A stretch of DNA of 42,017 nucleotides from an uncultured Lactobacillus sp. (GTDB taxonomy: Bacteria; Bacillota; Bacilli; Lactobacillales; Lactobacillaceae), in NCBI RefSeq assembly GCF_944327175.1, contig NZ_CALVGT010000051.1:1-42017 (forward strand), in the 5' to 3' direction. Of this stretch, positions 1-7,901 are shown piece by piece. Made by a program: the position numbers and the translations under genes. Within the stretch, counting starts at the first letter, position 1; every line of letters starts with the position of its first letter. Under the pieces are notes generated by a model. That model saw nothing but the letters and a program-made list of their open reading frames with translations. It searched no databases and was not told the DNA's origin.

Positions 1-18
1 CGATTCCCACATACCGCC
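1..18 (+). tRNA. 3' end of a tRNA (partial)
   Basis: The window opens inside a T-loop (remaining CGATT), followed by a T-stem 3' strand CCCAC, an acceptor 3' strand ATACCGC and a C in the discriminator position. It lies 29 bases before tRNA-Cys, as expected in a tRNA cluster. The anticodon is outside the window. A C discriminator is typical of tRNA-His, but gene order before Cys-Leu in related bacteria often has Gly, so identity is left open. Confidence 0.6.
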
Positions 19-47
19 CTAGCCGAAGGGCAGAAAAGAATAATCGT

Positions 48-118
<71 letters not shown>

Positions 119-146
119 TAGGCTTAGTGGCCAAGTAGAATAGCAT

Positions 147-231
147 GGCGGTGTGGCGGAATTGGCAGACGCGTCAGACTCAAAATCTGGTGTCCATTAC
201 GGACGTATCGGTTCGACCCCGATCACCGCTA
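147..231 (+). tRNA. tRNA-Leu (CAA)
   Basis: A long-variable-arm (class II) tRNA. The acceptor GGCGGTG pairs with CACCGCT with a G-U first pair, T8 is at 154, and the anticodon stem TCAGA/TCTGG holds loop CTCAAAA with anticodon CAA, reading UUG. The T-arm is ATCGG-TTCGACC-CCGAT and the discriminator is A231. It is the last gene of the tRNA cluster and is followed at once by a terminator. Confidence 0.92.
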
Positions 232-237
232 TAATTT

Positions 238-267
238 AGAGCGACTCTGAGGAGTCGCTCTTTTTTG
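238..267 (+). terminator. Intrinsic terminator of the tRNA cluster
   Basis: A perfect 10-bp stem (AGAGCGACTC at 238-247 with GAGTCGCTCT at 252-261), loop TGAG, followed by a run of T. Confidence 0.95.
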
Positions 268-328
268 TTTTCATTTGTAGAAAAGTAATGAAAAAAGCTG
301 CTTTTTATCCTCTTTTTGCCCAAAGGGC

Positions 329-356
329 TTGCATAAAGGTGAAAGTGTGCTAGTAT
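329..356 (+). promoter_or_regulatory. Promoter of the oppA leader transcript
   Basis: The -35 TTGCAT (329-334) and -10 TAGTAT (351-356) are separated by 16 bases. The -10 is preceded by TGC, an extended -10. Transcription would start near 363, leaving a leader of about 230 bases before the oppA start. A very similar promoter (TTGCTC, TGC-TAGTAT) precedes the ABC-F gene. Confidence 0.75.
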
Positions 357-403
357 AGTAAGCATATTAGGAAGAACGATTTAATTAGAAAGGAGCAAAG
401 AGC

Positions 404-487
404 ATGATTCAAGCTAGAGTAAATACTTGCAGGCTTGGCGGTGTCGTTGGTAAGGCGAGCCGATATTTGTCATGCTTTTGCTCTTAA
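404..487 (+). CDS. 27-residue leader peptide upstream of oppA
   Basis: ATG at 404 has an excellent ribosome binding site, AAAGGAG (389-395) with 8-base spacing, and runs 27 codons to TAA at 485-487. The peptide starts MIQARVNTCRL, is basic with no membrane span, has Cys at residue 9 and ends Ser-Cys-Phe-Cys-Ser. It sits between a good promoter and the oppA start, about 107 bases upstream of it. A 7-bp hairpin (476-493) straddles its last codons and stop. Position, strength of the initiation signal and Cys codons at the end suggest a regulatory leader peptide, for example sensing Cys-tRNA or cysteine. That role is inference. It could also be a real small protein. Confidence 0.55.
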   Translation: MIQARVNTCRLGGVVGKASRYLSCFCS

Positions 488-493
488 GCAAAA
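476..493 (+). promoter_or_regulatory. Hairpin at the end of the leader ORF
   Basis: TTTTGCT (476-482) and AGCAAAA (487-493) pair perfectly around loop CTTA. The stem covers the last Cys codon and the stop codon of the leader ORF, so a ribosome finishing or stalling there would melt it. Confidence 0.5.
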
Positions 494-548
494 TTCTTGA
501 ATGATCTGTAAGCAGCACGGCTGTAAGATTTTTCTGTTCGCGCCAATG

Positions 549-586
549 GCATCGTTAACTGGAAACTGTTAATTGTTGATGCGAGG
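549..586 (+). promoter_or_regulatory. Hairpin abutting the oppA ribosome binding site
   Basis: GCATC-GTTAAC (549-559) pairs with GTTAAT (568-573) and GATGC (578-582), leaving a 4-base bulge and an 8-base loop. The stem ends one base before the Shine-Dalgarno GAGG (583-586), so it could limit access to the oppA start. A weaker 5-bp hairpin (512-524) followed by five T lies upstream. Confidence 0.45.
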
Positions 587-594
587 TATTGGAA

Positions 595-2209
595 TTGAAC
601 AAGGGAAAATCTTTATTGGCTGGTGCTGCTGTTTTGTTTTCTGGGGCACTTTTGACGGCTTGCGGGCAAAGCAAGGGGGCAAGTGAGAAGCAGGTATTGA
701 ACTGGATGACTTCAGCAGAAATCATCACTATGGATCCGTCCGAAGGCAACGGACGTGACTTCTTTCACCCAGATGGAAAACACCATGGAGGGCCTGTATC
801 AATTAGGCAAGAACAACCAGGTCAAGAATGCCCTGGTGACTAAGGCGGCCGAAAGCAAGGACGGGCTGACCTGGACTTTTGATTTACGCAAAGACGGTAA
901 GTGGTCAAACGGGCAGGCGGTTACCGCTAAAGACTTTGTCTACTCCTGGCAGCGGACGGTTAATCCCAAGACCGCGTCTCAATACAGCTATATCTTCTCC
1001 GGCATTAAGAATGCTGACGCGATCGTGGCAGGCAAAAAAGCCCCGTCCAGTCTGGGCGTCAAAGCTCTTGGCAAGTACAAGCTGCAGGTTAAATTAGACC
1101 ACAAGCTGCCTTATTTCAAGCTCTTGCTGGCCTTCCCGGTCTTTTTCCCGGAAAACCAAACTGCAGTTGAAAAATATGGCAGCAAGTACGGTACTTCTTC
1201 CAAGACCACGGCCTTTAACGGCCCCTTTGTCCAAAAAGGCTGGACCGGAGCCAACCTGTCCTGGAAGATGGTCAAGAACAAGAACTACTGGAACAAGTCA
1301 GCCGTCAAACTGGCCCAGATTAACTTCATGGTTGAAAAGTCACCGTCAACGGCCTACAACCTTTACCAGGACGGCAAGCTGGATACGGCAATTTTGAGCG
1401 CCCAGGCAGCCAAGAACCTGCAAAAGCAGGCCGGCTACGTGATCAGAAAGAACAATGGCACGACCTACATGCAGTTCAACACCAAGCTGGCTAAATTTAA
1501 GAGCACTAAGCTCCGTCAAGCAGTTTCCATGGCTTTGGACCGGAAGGCCCTGGCCAAGACTCTGGGCGGCGGTTTTACCGGCGCGACGACCTTTACCGCG
1601 GCTGATATGACCAAGGTGGGCGGCCAGGACTTCACCCAGCTGGCCCAAAACAAGACGACCGAGCAAATCACCAGCTACCATAAAGCAGCAGCTCAGACGG
1701 CCTTTAAAGCGGCTCTCAAGGACTTGCAGCTGAAGAAATTATCCTTTACTTTGCTGACGGCTGATGACGACAGCTCAAAGGCGATTGGTGAATACATCCA
1801 GAGTGCCTTGGAAACGGCTTTTGGCAAGCAGATCTCCGTCAAGGTGCAGAGCCTGCCGACCAAGTCCCAGTTTGCCAAGATGGACAGCGGCAATTTTGAA
1901 GCCTGCGTCAGCGGCTGGAATGCTGACTTCGCTGACCCGATTTCATTCCTAGACTGCATGACCTCAACTAACGGCTACAACTCAGGCAAGTGGTCAAACA
2001 AGCAGTATGACCAGCTGATCGCCAAATCCAAGACAGTTTCTTCAGCTAAGCAGCGGATGCAGCTTTTGGCCAAGGCAGAAAACATCTTGATGACCGACCA
2101 GGGGGTAACGCCGTTGGTTCAGTCCGGCAGTGCTTGGATGCTCAGCAGCAAGGTCAAGGGCCTAATCTACAACGGCAGCTACTGCTTTGAATACGCCTAT
2201 CTGCGGTAA
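595..2209 (+). pseudogene. oppA: oppA-type oligopeptide-binding lipoprotein, frameshifted
   Basis: A family 5 (peptide/nickel) extracellular solute-binding lipoprotein that would deliver peptides to an Opp-type ABC importer. Start TTG 595 fits GAGG (583-586) better than TTG 589. The N-terminus has a lipoprotein signal with lipobox LLTAC, then NWMTSAEIITMDPS. Reading is lost near 742 and the rest continues in another frame (from TSFTQMENTMEGLYQLG) to TAA at 2207-2209. Removing G742 restores one frame of about 537 residues, the usual OppA length. The remainder is undamaged, so the shift is recent, a sequencing error, or strain-specific. No permease or ATPase gene follows, so the gene is an orphan binding protein. 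Expression is probably controlled by the long leader. As written, it encodes only a short truncated lipoprotein. Confidence 0.88.
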
Positions 2210-2226
2210 AAGGGTAAGTAGAATGA

Positions 2227-2256
2227 TTGTCAAAAATGGGATAGTTTTGCTAAACT
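2227..2256 (+). promoter_or_regulatory. Promoter of the small membrane-protein gene
   Basis: The -35 TTGTCA (2227-2232) is 18 bases from -10 TAAACT (2251-2256), which is preceded by TGC (extended -10). It lies 45 bases before ATG 2301. Confidence 0.6.
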
Positions 2257-2300
2257 GAAGGCAGATTTAAGAGATTTTTGCAAATAGGGGGGAGCAAAAA

Positions 2301-2565
2301 ATGAAGGACTCAAATTCTTTTGTCTATAATGTTTGGCTGATCATTCTGCAATGTTTGGCTGATCATTCTGCTAGTTGCCGCCTACATCTGGCCGATCTTT
2401 GGTATTGCGCCAGCAATTTACCTCTTCATCAAGCGGAAGGATGAACCGCTAGAGAAGATGCAGGGCTGGATTACCCTGGCCTTGATCTGGCAGATCGTGC
2501 TCTGGCTCTTGATGATCATTGCCCTGGTCTGCTTTGTAGCGATTGCTGGCTCGGCTGGCAAGTAA
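2301..2565 (+). pseudogene. Small two-span membrane protein broken by a 22-bp duplication
   Basis: ATG 2301 follows a G-rich ribosome binding site (GGGGGGAG). The reading frame is interrupted by an exact 22-base tandem repeat (2328-2349 and 2350-2371). Because 22 is not a multiple of 3, the protein goes out of frame. Deleting one copy gives an 80-residue protein starting MKDSNSFVYNVW, with hydrophobic segments around residues 11-34 and 52-76 and a basic loop (KRKDEPLEK), ending at TAA 2563-2565. No family was recognised. Clean restoration by removing one copy supports a real former gene. The lesion could revert by slippage. Confidence 0.72.
2328..2371 (+). repeat. Perfect 22-bp tandem duplication
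   Basis: Two adjoining identical copies, each beginning AATGTTTGGC and ending CATTCTGC, at 2328-2349 and 2350-2371. It lies inside a coding region and shifts its frame. Confidence 0.98.
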
Positions 2566-2578
2566 AAATAGTTAAACT

Positions 2579-2609
2579 AAAACCGCTAGTCACGCGACTA
2601 GCGGTTTTC
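2579..2609. terminator. Bidirectional intrinsic terminator
   Basis: A 13-bp perfect stem (AAAACCGCTAGTC at 2579-2591 with GACTAGCGGTTTT at 2596-2608), loop ACGC, ending in T on both strands. It ends the small membrane-protein gene on the plus strand and the EAL relic on the minus strand. Confidence 0.92.
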
Positions 2610-2615
2610 TTCTGA

Positions 2616-2900
2616 CTATAAATAAGGCGCCATTTTCTTGTAAAGGTCAGTTAAAGGAACGGGCGGGCTGAAGAGGAAGCCCATGTCGATCTTGATGACG
2701 TCAAAATGGTAGTCCTTCAAGACATTCAAGCTGGAATAGTCACTGCCAAAGTCGTCCATCCAGACCTAATGGCCCAGGTCATGGAAATGCTGAACGGCTT
2801 CCACCATGGCCTGGCTGCTGTCATTAAGCGCACTTTCCGTAATCTAAATTGGCATTTTCCAGTAAGGTGAAATTAGCGTAAAGCAGACCGGTCAAATTGT
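2616..2900 (-). pseudogene. EAL-domain (c-di-GMP phosphodiesterase) relic
   Basis: The minus strand translates to recognisable pieces of an EAL domain: LENANLE, ITESALNDSS, then VWMDDFGSDYSSLNVLKDY and FDVIKIDMGF, ending at TAG 2618-2616. The ITES and DDFG-YSSL motifs are core EAL signatures. There is an in-frame TAG at 2768-2766 (between GH and VWMDD) and a one-base loss near 2844, between LE and ITES. The C-terminal third, including the E-G-V-E-T block, is missing. It is a decayed gene with no function expected. It is not the missing half of the EAL fragment at 17603-17884, since both contain YSSLN. Confidence 0.85.
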
Positions 2901-2946
2901 GAAAGCTCTCTATTTTTTTAATGTAAAAAATAGGTAAATTAAGCAT

Positions 2947-3001
2947 TTTACATTGATTTAACAATCATCACTGAATGCATTTAACTTGCCTCCATTAAGA
3001 T
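2947..3001 (+). promoter_or_regulatory. Possible Pho-box repeats and promoter of the pst operon
   Basis: TTTACA (2947-2952) and TTAACA (2958-2963) are 11 bases apart, one helical turn, and TTTAAC (2980-2985) falls two further turns on. This matches the direct TT(A/T)ACA repeat pattern known for PhoP-type sites in Bacillus. A possible -10 TAAGAT lies at 2996-3001, and no good -35 is visible, as expected for an activated promoter. The site call is inference. Confidence 0.45.
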
Positions 3002-3032
3002 TGAATCAGTAAGAATTCAAGGAGGAATTAAT

Positions 3033-3917
3033 ATGTCACGCGAAAAAAACAAAGTCGCCATCGTTGCGCTTGTTTTGCTGGCAATCGTCACCGGCTGTGT
3101 CATCGGCAGCTCCGAAGCCGATACCAAGGGAGTTTCCGGGACAGTTAACATCGCCGGGTCATCTGCCCTTCTGCCTTTAGCGCAGACCGCGGCCAAGACT
3201 TTCATGGACAAGAACCCGGACAGTGTCATCAACACTAATGGGGGTGGGTCAGGCCAAGGCCTGCAGCAGGTTTCTGACGGCACCATCGACATCGGGAACT
3301 CAGACTTGCTTGCGGAAGAAAAGCTGGACAAGAAGTCAGCCAGCAAGCTGGTTGACCACCAAGTGGCAATTACCGCCATCGCTCCGATCATCAACAAGGA
3401 TGCTGGGGTCAAGAGCCTGACCACTGAACAGTTGATCAAGGTCTTCACTGGTAAGGTAACCAACTGGAAGCAAGTCGGTGGCAATGACTGCCAGATCGTC
3501 CTGGTTTCCAGACCATCTTCATCAGGTACCCGGGCAACTTTTGAGCAATACGCTTTAAAGAAGCATGCCAGCCAGTCCAACCAGTCTTTGGAAACTGACG
3601 ACTCAGGTACTTTGATCCAAATGATCCAAAGTGTTTCCGGCTCAATCGGCTACGTTTCCCTGTCCTACTTGACTGGTGACCCGCAAGTCGGCATCGTGTC
3701 AATCAACGGTGTTAAGCCAACCTTGAAGAATGTCTATAATGGCAAGTTTACGGTTTGGAACTATGAGCACATGTACACTAAAGGCCAGCCAAAGGGTGCG
3801 GCCAAGGCGTTCTTGCAGCAGATGCTCAGCGAGGAATACGGCAAGAAGATCGAAGCCATGGGCTACGGCGTAGCCTCCAAGCTGACGACTGCCGCTAAAG
3901 CCACCCATACTAAGTAA
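3033..3917 (+). CDS. pstS: PstS, phosphate-binding lipoprotein
   Basis: Captures inorganic phosphate outside the membrane and hands it to the PstCAB importer. The 294-residue protein has a lipoprotein signal with lipobox IVTGC (Cys22), then the family's GSSALLPLA phosphate loop, GGGSGQG, IGNSD, the SSSGTRATF segment and SGSIGYVSLSYL. These are the expected phosphate-binding segments of PstS. Start ATG 3033 has AAGGAGG at 3019-3025. It is the first gene of a tightly packed pst operon, 19 bases ahead of pstC. Probably induced under phosphate limitation through the repeats upstream. Function is clear from sequence and context. Confidence 0.96.
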   Translation: MSREKNKVAIVALVLLAIVTGCVIGSSEADTKGVSGTVNIAGSSALLPLAQTAAKTFMDKNPDSVINTNGGGSGQGLQQVSDGTIDIGNSDLLAEEKLDKKSASKLVDHQVAITAIAPIINKDAGVKSLTTEQLIKVFTGKVTNWKQVGGNDCQIVLVSRPSSSGTRATFEQYALKKHASQSNQSLETDDSGTLIQMIQSVSGSIGYVSLSYLTGDPQVGIVSINGVKPTLKNVYNGKFTVWNYEHMYTKGQPKGAAKAFLQQMLSEEYGKKIEAMGYGVASKLTTAAKATHTK

Positions 3918-3936
3918 TAAGGAGAAATAAGGCATT

Positions 3937-4845
3937 ATGGACAAAGTAGTTCAAAAAGCAATTGCCAAAGACAAGCGCTGGCGCGCGGTCTACATCGTCT
4001 GCGGCCTCTTGATCGTTGCTTTGACCCTTTTGATGGGGGCCTTCCTGCTCTACCAAGGCAGCCAGACCTTCCTTAAGGCGCACCACAGCGTTTGGGAGTT
4101 CCTGTTTACCAGTGACTGGGCACCGCTTGACAAGACCGGCATGTTCGGGGGAAAAGTCGGGGCTGCCATTTACATCGTTGGTTCCCTGGAAACCTGCTTA
4201 CTGGGTTTGCTCATCTGCCTGCCGTTCGCGATCGGCTCAGCCGTTTTCATGACGGAAATTTCACCAAAAATCGGTGAAAAGTTCTTCCGGCCGGCAACTG
4301 AAATCTACGTCAGCATACCATCCGTTGTTTACGGCTGGTTTGGCTTGACCAAGCTGGTTCCTATAATCAGAAACACCTTCCATCCAAAGATGGGCGGTTT
4401 CTCAGTCCTGGCCGCATCAATCGTTCTGGCCATCATGATTTTCCCAACGATCACTACTGTCGCTGCCGACGCCATCAAGTCAGTCCCGAATAGCTACAGA
4501 GAAGGGGCTTACGGTTTAGGGGCGACCCGCTGGCAAGTCATCGGCAAGGTTGTTTTGCCAGCCGCTTCCGGCGGTATCTTGACCGGGGTGGTCTTGGGTC
4601 TGGCCCGGGCCATCGGTGAAGCTTTAGCCGTAGCCATGGTTATCGGTAAGACTCGGTCCTTCGCGACCAGTCTCTTGTCACCAACCAGCAACCTGACCAG
4701 CGCAATTGCTGCTGACATGGGTAACACGGCCCAGGGCGGGGAATACAACCTGGCTTTGTGGTCAATGGCACTCTTACTCTTCATCATCTCAATCGTTTTG
4801 ATCGTCTTGATTCACAAGCTTGGCAATGGAAAGAAGGAAAAATAA
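3937..4845 (+). CDS. pstC: PstC, phosphate ABC transporter permease
   Basis: One of the two membrane subunits of the high-affinity phosphate importer. It has 302 residues with about six hydrophobic spans, the first around residues 20-43. The ABC permease coupling loop appears as SYREGAYGLGATRWQVIGKVVLP (EAA-type motif), followed by GLARAIGEALAV. Start ATG 3937 follows an AAGGAG site at 3920. The charged N-terminus (KAIAKDKRWR) precedes the first span. It is followed by pstA two bases downstream, so the genes are translationally linked. Orthology to PstC rather than PstA rests on gene order and length. Confidence 0.95.
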   Translation: MDKVVQKAIAKDKRWRAVYIVCGLLIVALTLLMGAFLLYQGSQTFLKAHHSVWEFLFTSDWAPLDKTGMFGGKVGAAIYIVGSLETCLLGLLICLPFAIGSAVFMTEISPKIGEKFFRPATEIYVSIPSVVYGWFGLTKLVPIIRNTFHPKMGGFSVLAASIVLAIMIFPTITTVAADAIKSVPNSYREGAYGLGATRWQVIGKVVLPAASGGILTGVVLGLARAIGEALAVAMVIGKTRSFATSLLSPTSNLTSAIAADMGNTAQGGEYNLALWSMALLLFIISIVLIVLIHKLGNGKKEK

Positions 4846-4847
4846 AT

Positions 4848-5723
4848 ATGAGCCGTGCTAAAAGAAAAGACCGGCTGATGACGGGAATCTTCTACGCCAT
4901 CGGCTGGATTATGCTGGCCTTCCTGCTCTACTTAATGCTGACCATCATCTTTGACGGCTTGAAAGGCTTCCAGTGGGACTTCTTGAGAGCAGCCGGCAAC
5001 GGGATTTTCAACCAGTTTTTCAACACTATTTACTTAGTTTTCCTCTCACTGCTGGTCTCAGTGCCAATCGGCATCGGGGCCGGGGTTTACCTGGCTGAAT
5101 ACGCCAAGGAAGGCAAGTTCCTGACAATCTTTGAAATCAGTATCGAATCCTTGTCATCCCTGCCATCTATCGTTATCGGCTTGTTTGGCTACTTGGCCTT
5201 CATCATGTGGACCGGGATGTCCTGGAATATCCTGGCCGGTGCCTTGACGATTTCAATTCTTTCTATTCCTCTGATCACTACTGAAACCAACAACGCCATC
5301 CGGGCCTTGCCGGTGGAATACAAGGAAGGTTCCCTGGGCCTGGGCGCGACCAAGTCAGAAACCATCCGCAAGGTCTTGATTCCGGCGGCCATGCCGCAGA
5401 TCTTGACTGGGGTAATCATGGCTGCCGGGCGCGGTTTTGGTGAAGCCGCTGCGCTTTTGTACACTTCCGGCCAGTCAACTTACATCAACTGGCAGAACTT
5501 CTGGAAGGTTACCTCGCCAACTTCACCGCTGAACCCGTTCCGAAGCGGTGAAACCCTGTCTCTGCACATCTGGGTCATGAGAACTGAAGGGGTCTTGAAC
5601 CCGTCAGCCACTCAGATCGCCAACTTTACTTCAGCAGTCCTGGTCGTTTTGGCCCTGCTCTTCACTTTGATTACGCGCCGTATCTCTGACAGAATGCGCA
5701 AGCGCAATAACGGAGGAAATTAA
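4848..5723 (+). CDS. pstA: PstA, phosphate ABC transporter permease
   Basis: Second membrane subunit of the phosphate importer, 291 residues. An open frame extends upstream into pstC, but ATG 4848 ([13 protein letters not shown]) is chosen because it follows the pstC stop and a GAAGGAAAA site. Hydrophobic spans start near residue 15. The EAA coupling loop reads [20 protein letters not shown], followed by [11 protein letters not shown]. Its TAA overlaps the ATG of pstB, indicating translational coupling. The family usually has about 290 residues, so the gene is full length. Confidence 0.95.
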   Translation: MSRAKRKDRLMTGIFYAIGWIMLAFLLYLMLTIIFDGLKGFQWDFLRAAGNGIFNQFFNTIYLVFLSLLVSVPIGIGAGVYLAEYAKEGKFLTIFEISIESLSSLPSIVIGLFGYLAFIMWTGMSWNILAGALTISILSIPLITTETNNAIRALPVEYKEGSLGLGATKSETIRKVLIPAAMPQILTGVIMAAGRGFGEAAALLYTSGQSTYINWQNFWKVTSPTSPLNPFRSGETLSLHIWVMRTEGVLNPSATQIANFTSAVLVVLALLFTLITRRISDRMRKRNNGGN

Positions 5724-6481
5724 TGATGGAAGACAAAATTACAATTGAAAAGCTGAACCTGTACTACAGTGATTTTCATGCCTTGCATGACATCAATATG
5801 CACATCCAAAAGAACGAAATCACTGCCTTCATCGGCCCGTCAGGCTGCGGGAAATCAACCCTTTTGCGGTCACTTAACAGAATGAACGACCTGGTTGAAG
5901 GCTGCCGGATTGATGGCTCGATCAAGCTGGACGGTACTGACATCTATAACGGTGACCTGGATGTGACCGTTCTGCGGCAAAGAGTCGGTATGGTCTTTCA
6001 AAGGCCAAACCCGTTTCCGATGAGCGTTTACGACAATGTTGCCTACGGCCCGCGGATTCACGGGATTACTGACAAGAAGGAACTGGACGAAATCGTGGAA
6101 ACTTCCCTCAAGCAGGCAGCTATCTGGGACGATTTGAAGGACCGGCTGAAGAAATCAGCCCTGGGCCTGTCCGGCGGTCAGCAGCAAAGGCTCTGCATCG
6201 CCCGGGCCCTGGCTGTCAAGCCGGAAGTATTGTTGATGGACGAACCGACCAGTGCCCTGGACCCGATTTCAACTTCTAAAATTGAAGAATTGGCCTTGGA
6301 ACTGAAGAAGAACTACACGATCGTCATCGTTACGCACAACATGCAGCAAGCCGTGCGGATTTCTGACAAGACTGGCTTCTTCCTCTTGGGTGACCTGGTT
6401 GAATTCGGTGAAACTGACCAGCTCTTCTCCATGCCGAAGGATGAAAGAACTGAAAAATACATCACCGGCCGGTTCGGTTAA
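5723..6481 (+). CDS. pstB: PstB, phosphate ABC transporter ATPase
   Basis: Cytoplasmic ATPase that powers PstCA. In its 252 residues the Walker A is GPSGCGKST (about residues 38-46), the Q-loop is [19 protein letters not shown], the signature LSGGQQQR, the Walker [14 protein letters not shown], and the H-loop VTHNMQQA. This is the usual PstB set, including the characteristic PNPFP stretch. ATG 5723 overlaps the pstA stop, and ATG 5726 is an equally good start with GGAGG at 5712-5716. Many lactobacilli carry two pstB genes, but only one is here. phoU follows 18 bases downstream. Confidence 0.97.
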   Translation: MMEDKITIEKLNLYYSDFHALHDINMHIQKNEITAFIGPSGCGKSTLLRSLNRMNDLVEGCRIDGSIKLDGTDIYNGDLDVTVLRQRVGMVFQRPNPFPMSVYDNVAYGPRIHGITDKKELDEIVETSLKQAAIWDDLKDRLKKSALGLSGGQQQRLCIARALAVKPEVLLMDEPTSALDPISTSKIEELALELKKNYTIVIVTHNMQQAVRISDKTGFFLLGDLVEFGETDQLFSMPKDERTEKYITGRFG

Positions 6482-6499
6482 GGCTAGAGGAGGCCAAAA

Positions 6500-7138
6500 A
6501 TGAGAAGAAGATTTGACAAGGAACTGGATCACTTGCATGAAGCAATGGAAGAAATCGGCCAGCTGTGCAAGGAAAGCATTTCCGAATCAACCGACACCCT
6601 GTTTACGGGCAACTACCATGAAGCAGAGGACACGATTAACCTGCACCACCGGATTCACAAGGCTGAGCGTGACATTGAAGAAACCTGCCTGCGCCTTTTG
6701 ATGGAGCAGCAGCCGGTTGCCACTGACCTGCGGATAATCAGTGCATCTTTGAAGGCGGTCTACGACCTTGAAAGAATCGGTGAAATTGGCGCGGACATTG
6801 CCGACCTGGTCCTTAACGAACACCTCTCAGTCGCAAATGACATGCTGAACTTGAAGAGCATGTCCCAAATTGCTACTGGCATGGTCAACGACGCGGTAAC
6901 GGCTTTGGCCAACCAGAATGTGGAACTGGCCAAGGCCGTAATCGGCCGCGATGACCAGGTCGACGAAGGCTTTGACAAAGCGAAGGCATTTTTGATCGAT
7001 AACTTTAACAAGGATGGTAATCTGGAATATTTGATCAATTTGATGATGGTCGCGAAGTACTTTGAAAAAATCGGTGATCACGCCGTCAATATTGCTAAAT
7101 GGTCCTTATTTGTAACTACCGGCAAGACTGGCAGATAA
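6500..7138 (+). CDS. phoU: PhoU, phosphate signalling regulator
   Basis: A 212-residue, all-helical protein of the PhoU family that links the Pst importer to the PhoR-type kinase and restrains phosphate signalling. Two repeated three-helix bundles are visible, each carrying a metal-binding type motif: DLERIGEIGADIADL (about residues 91-105) and FEKIGDHAVNIAKW near the C-terminus. Start ATG 6500 has GGAGG upstream at 6487. It closes the pst operon and is followed by a two-component system with its own promoter. Length matches the family. Confidence 0.96.
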   Translation: MRRRFDKELDHLHEAMEEIGQLCKESISESTDTLFTGNYHEAEDTINLHHRIHKAERDIEETCLRLLMEQQPVATDLRIISASLKAVYDLERIGEIGADIADLVLNEHLSVANDMLNLKSMSQIATGMVNDAVTALANQNVELAKAVIGRDDQVDEGFDKAKAFLIDNFNKDGNLEYLINLMMVAKYFEKIGDHAVNIAKWSLFVTTGKTGR

Positions 7139-7163
7139 GTCCATAAAATTCCCCTTACCACTC

Positions 7164-7193
7164 TTGTGAATGATTATGGTCGTAAACTATAAT
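7164..7193 (+). promoter_or_regulatory. Promoter of the response regulator-kinase pair
   Basis: The -35 TTGTGA (7164-7169) and consensus -10 TATAAT (7188-7193) are 18 bases apart, 30 bases before ATG 7224. The two-component genes can thus be transcribed apart from the pst operon. No terminator is seen after phoU, so readthrough is also likely. Confidence 0.75.
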
Positions 7194-7223
7194 TAAGTTT
7201 AAGAAAGGTTAAGGGGATTTTTT

Positions 7224-7901
7224 ATGACTGAAATTTGGTGCGTGGAAGACGACGAAAGCATCCGCGAAATCGAAATGTACACGCTGGAATCGATGAACTT
7301 CAAGGTCCGCGGCTTTGAAGACGGACAATCTTTTTTCAAAGCCCTGGACAATAGCCGGCCGGATTTAGTGATTTTGGACTTGATGCTGCCTGATGAAGAC
7401 GGCAGCGAAATTCTCCACCGGCTTAGGTCTACTTCCGCGACCGAGGACTTGCCGGTGATTATCGCCAGTGCTAAGACGGCAGAATATGACAAGGTCAAGA
7501 ACCTGGATTCCGGGGCGGATGACTACTTAACCAAGCCATTTGGGATGATGGAAATGGTTTCCCGGGTCAAGGCTGTTTTGCGGCGGACCAACCGCAAGAA
7601 GGAGGACAAGATCGAGAAAGATGGGATCAAGATCCTCTTGAAGCGGCATGAAGTTTTCGAAAACGGCCATCAAGTCGATTTGACTTTGAAAGAATACGGA
7701 CTCCTGAAGCTCTTGATTACTCATCCGGGAACTGTCTTTTCCCGGGAAGAAATCATGGATCAGATCTGGGAGACTGGTTTTTACGGGGAAACGCGCACGG
7801 TAGACGTTCACGTGAGAACCTTGAGACAGAAGTTGGGTGAGGCTGGTAAGCATATCGAAACGGTGCGCGGGGTCGGTTATCGCTACCATGAAGCAGACTA
7901 A
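7224..7901 (+). CDS. phoP: PhoP/PhoB-type response regulator
   Basis: OmpR-family transcription factor, 225 residues. The receiver domain (1-120) has the acidic pair EDD at 8-10, phospho-acceptor Asp52 in VILDLMLP, a Ser in IIASAK and Lys in YLTKPF. The C-terminal winged helix (about 130-222) carries FSREEIMDQIW and RTVDVHVRTLRQKL. Start ATG 7224 has AAGGGGA at 7211-7217. Its stop overlaps the kinase ATG. Position directly after pst-phoU points to phosphate control of the pst operon, a role inferred from context. PnpR or PhoP are both used as names. Confidence 0.9.
   Translation: MTEIWCVEDDESIREIEMYTLESMNFKVRGFEDGQSFFKALDNSRPDLVILDLMLPDEDGSEILHRLRSTSATEDLPVIIASAKTAEYDKVKNLDSGADDYLTKPFGMMEMVSRVKAVLRRTNRKKEDKIEKDGIKILLKRHEVFENGHQVDLTLKEYGLLKLLITHPGTVFSREEIMDQIWETGFYGETRTVDVHVRTLRQKLGEAGKHIETVRGVGYRYHEAD

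Noticed and set aside
3017-3580. 187-codon open frame on the minus strand within pstS
   Set aside because: Antisense to a gene with clear family motifs; no ribosome binding site and no recognisable motif.
4758-4847. Upstream extension of pstA into pstC
   Set aside because: It would overlap pstC by 88 bases without a ribosome binding site; ATG 4848 fits the family start and spacing.
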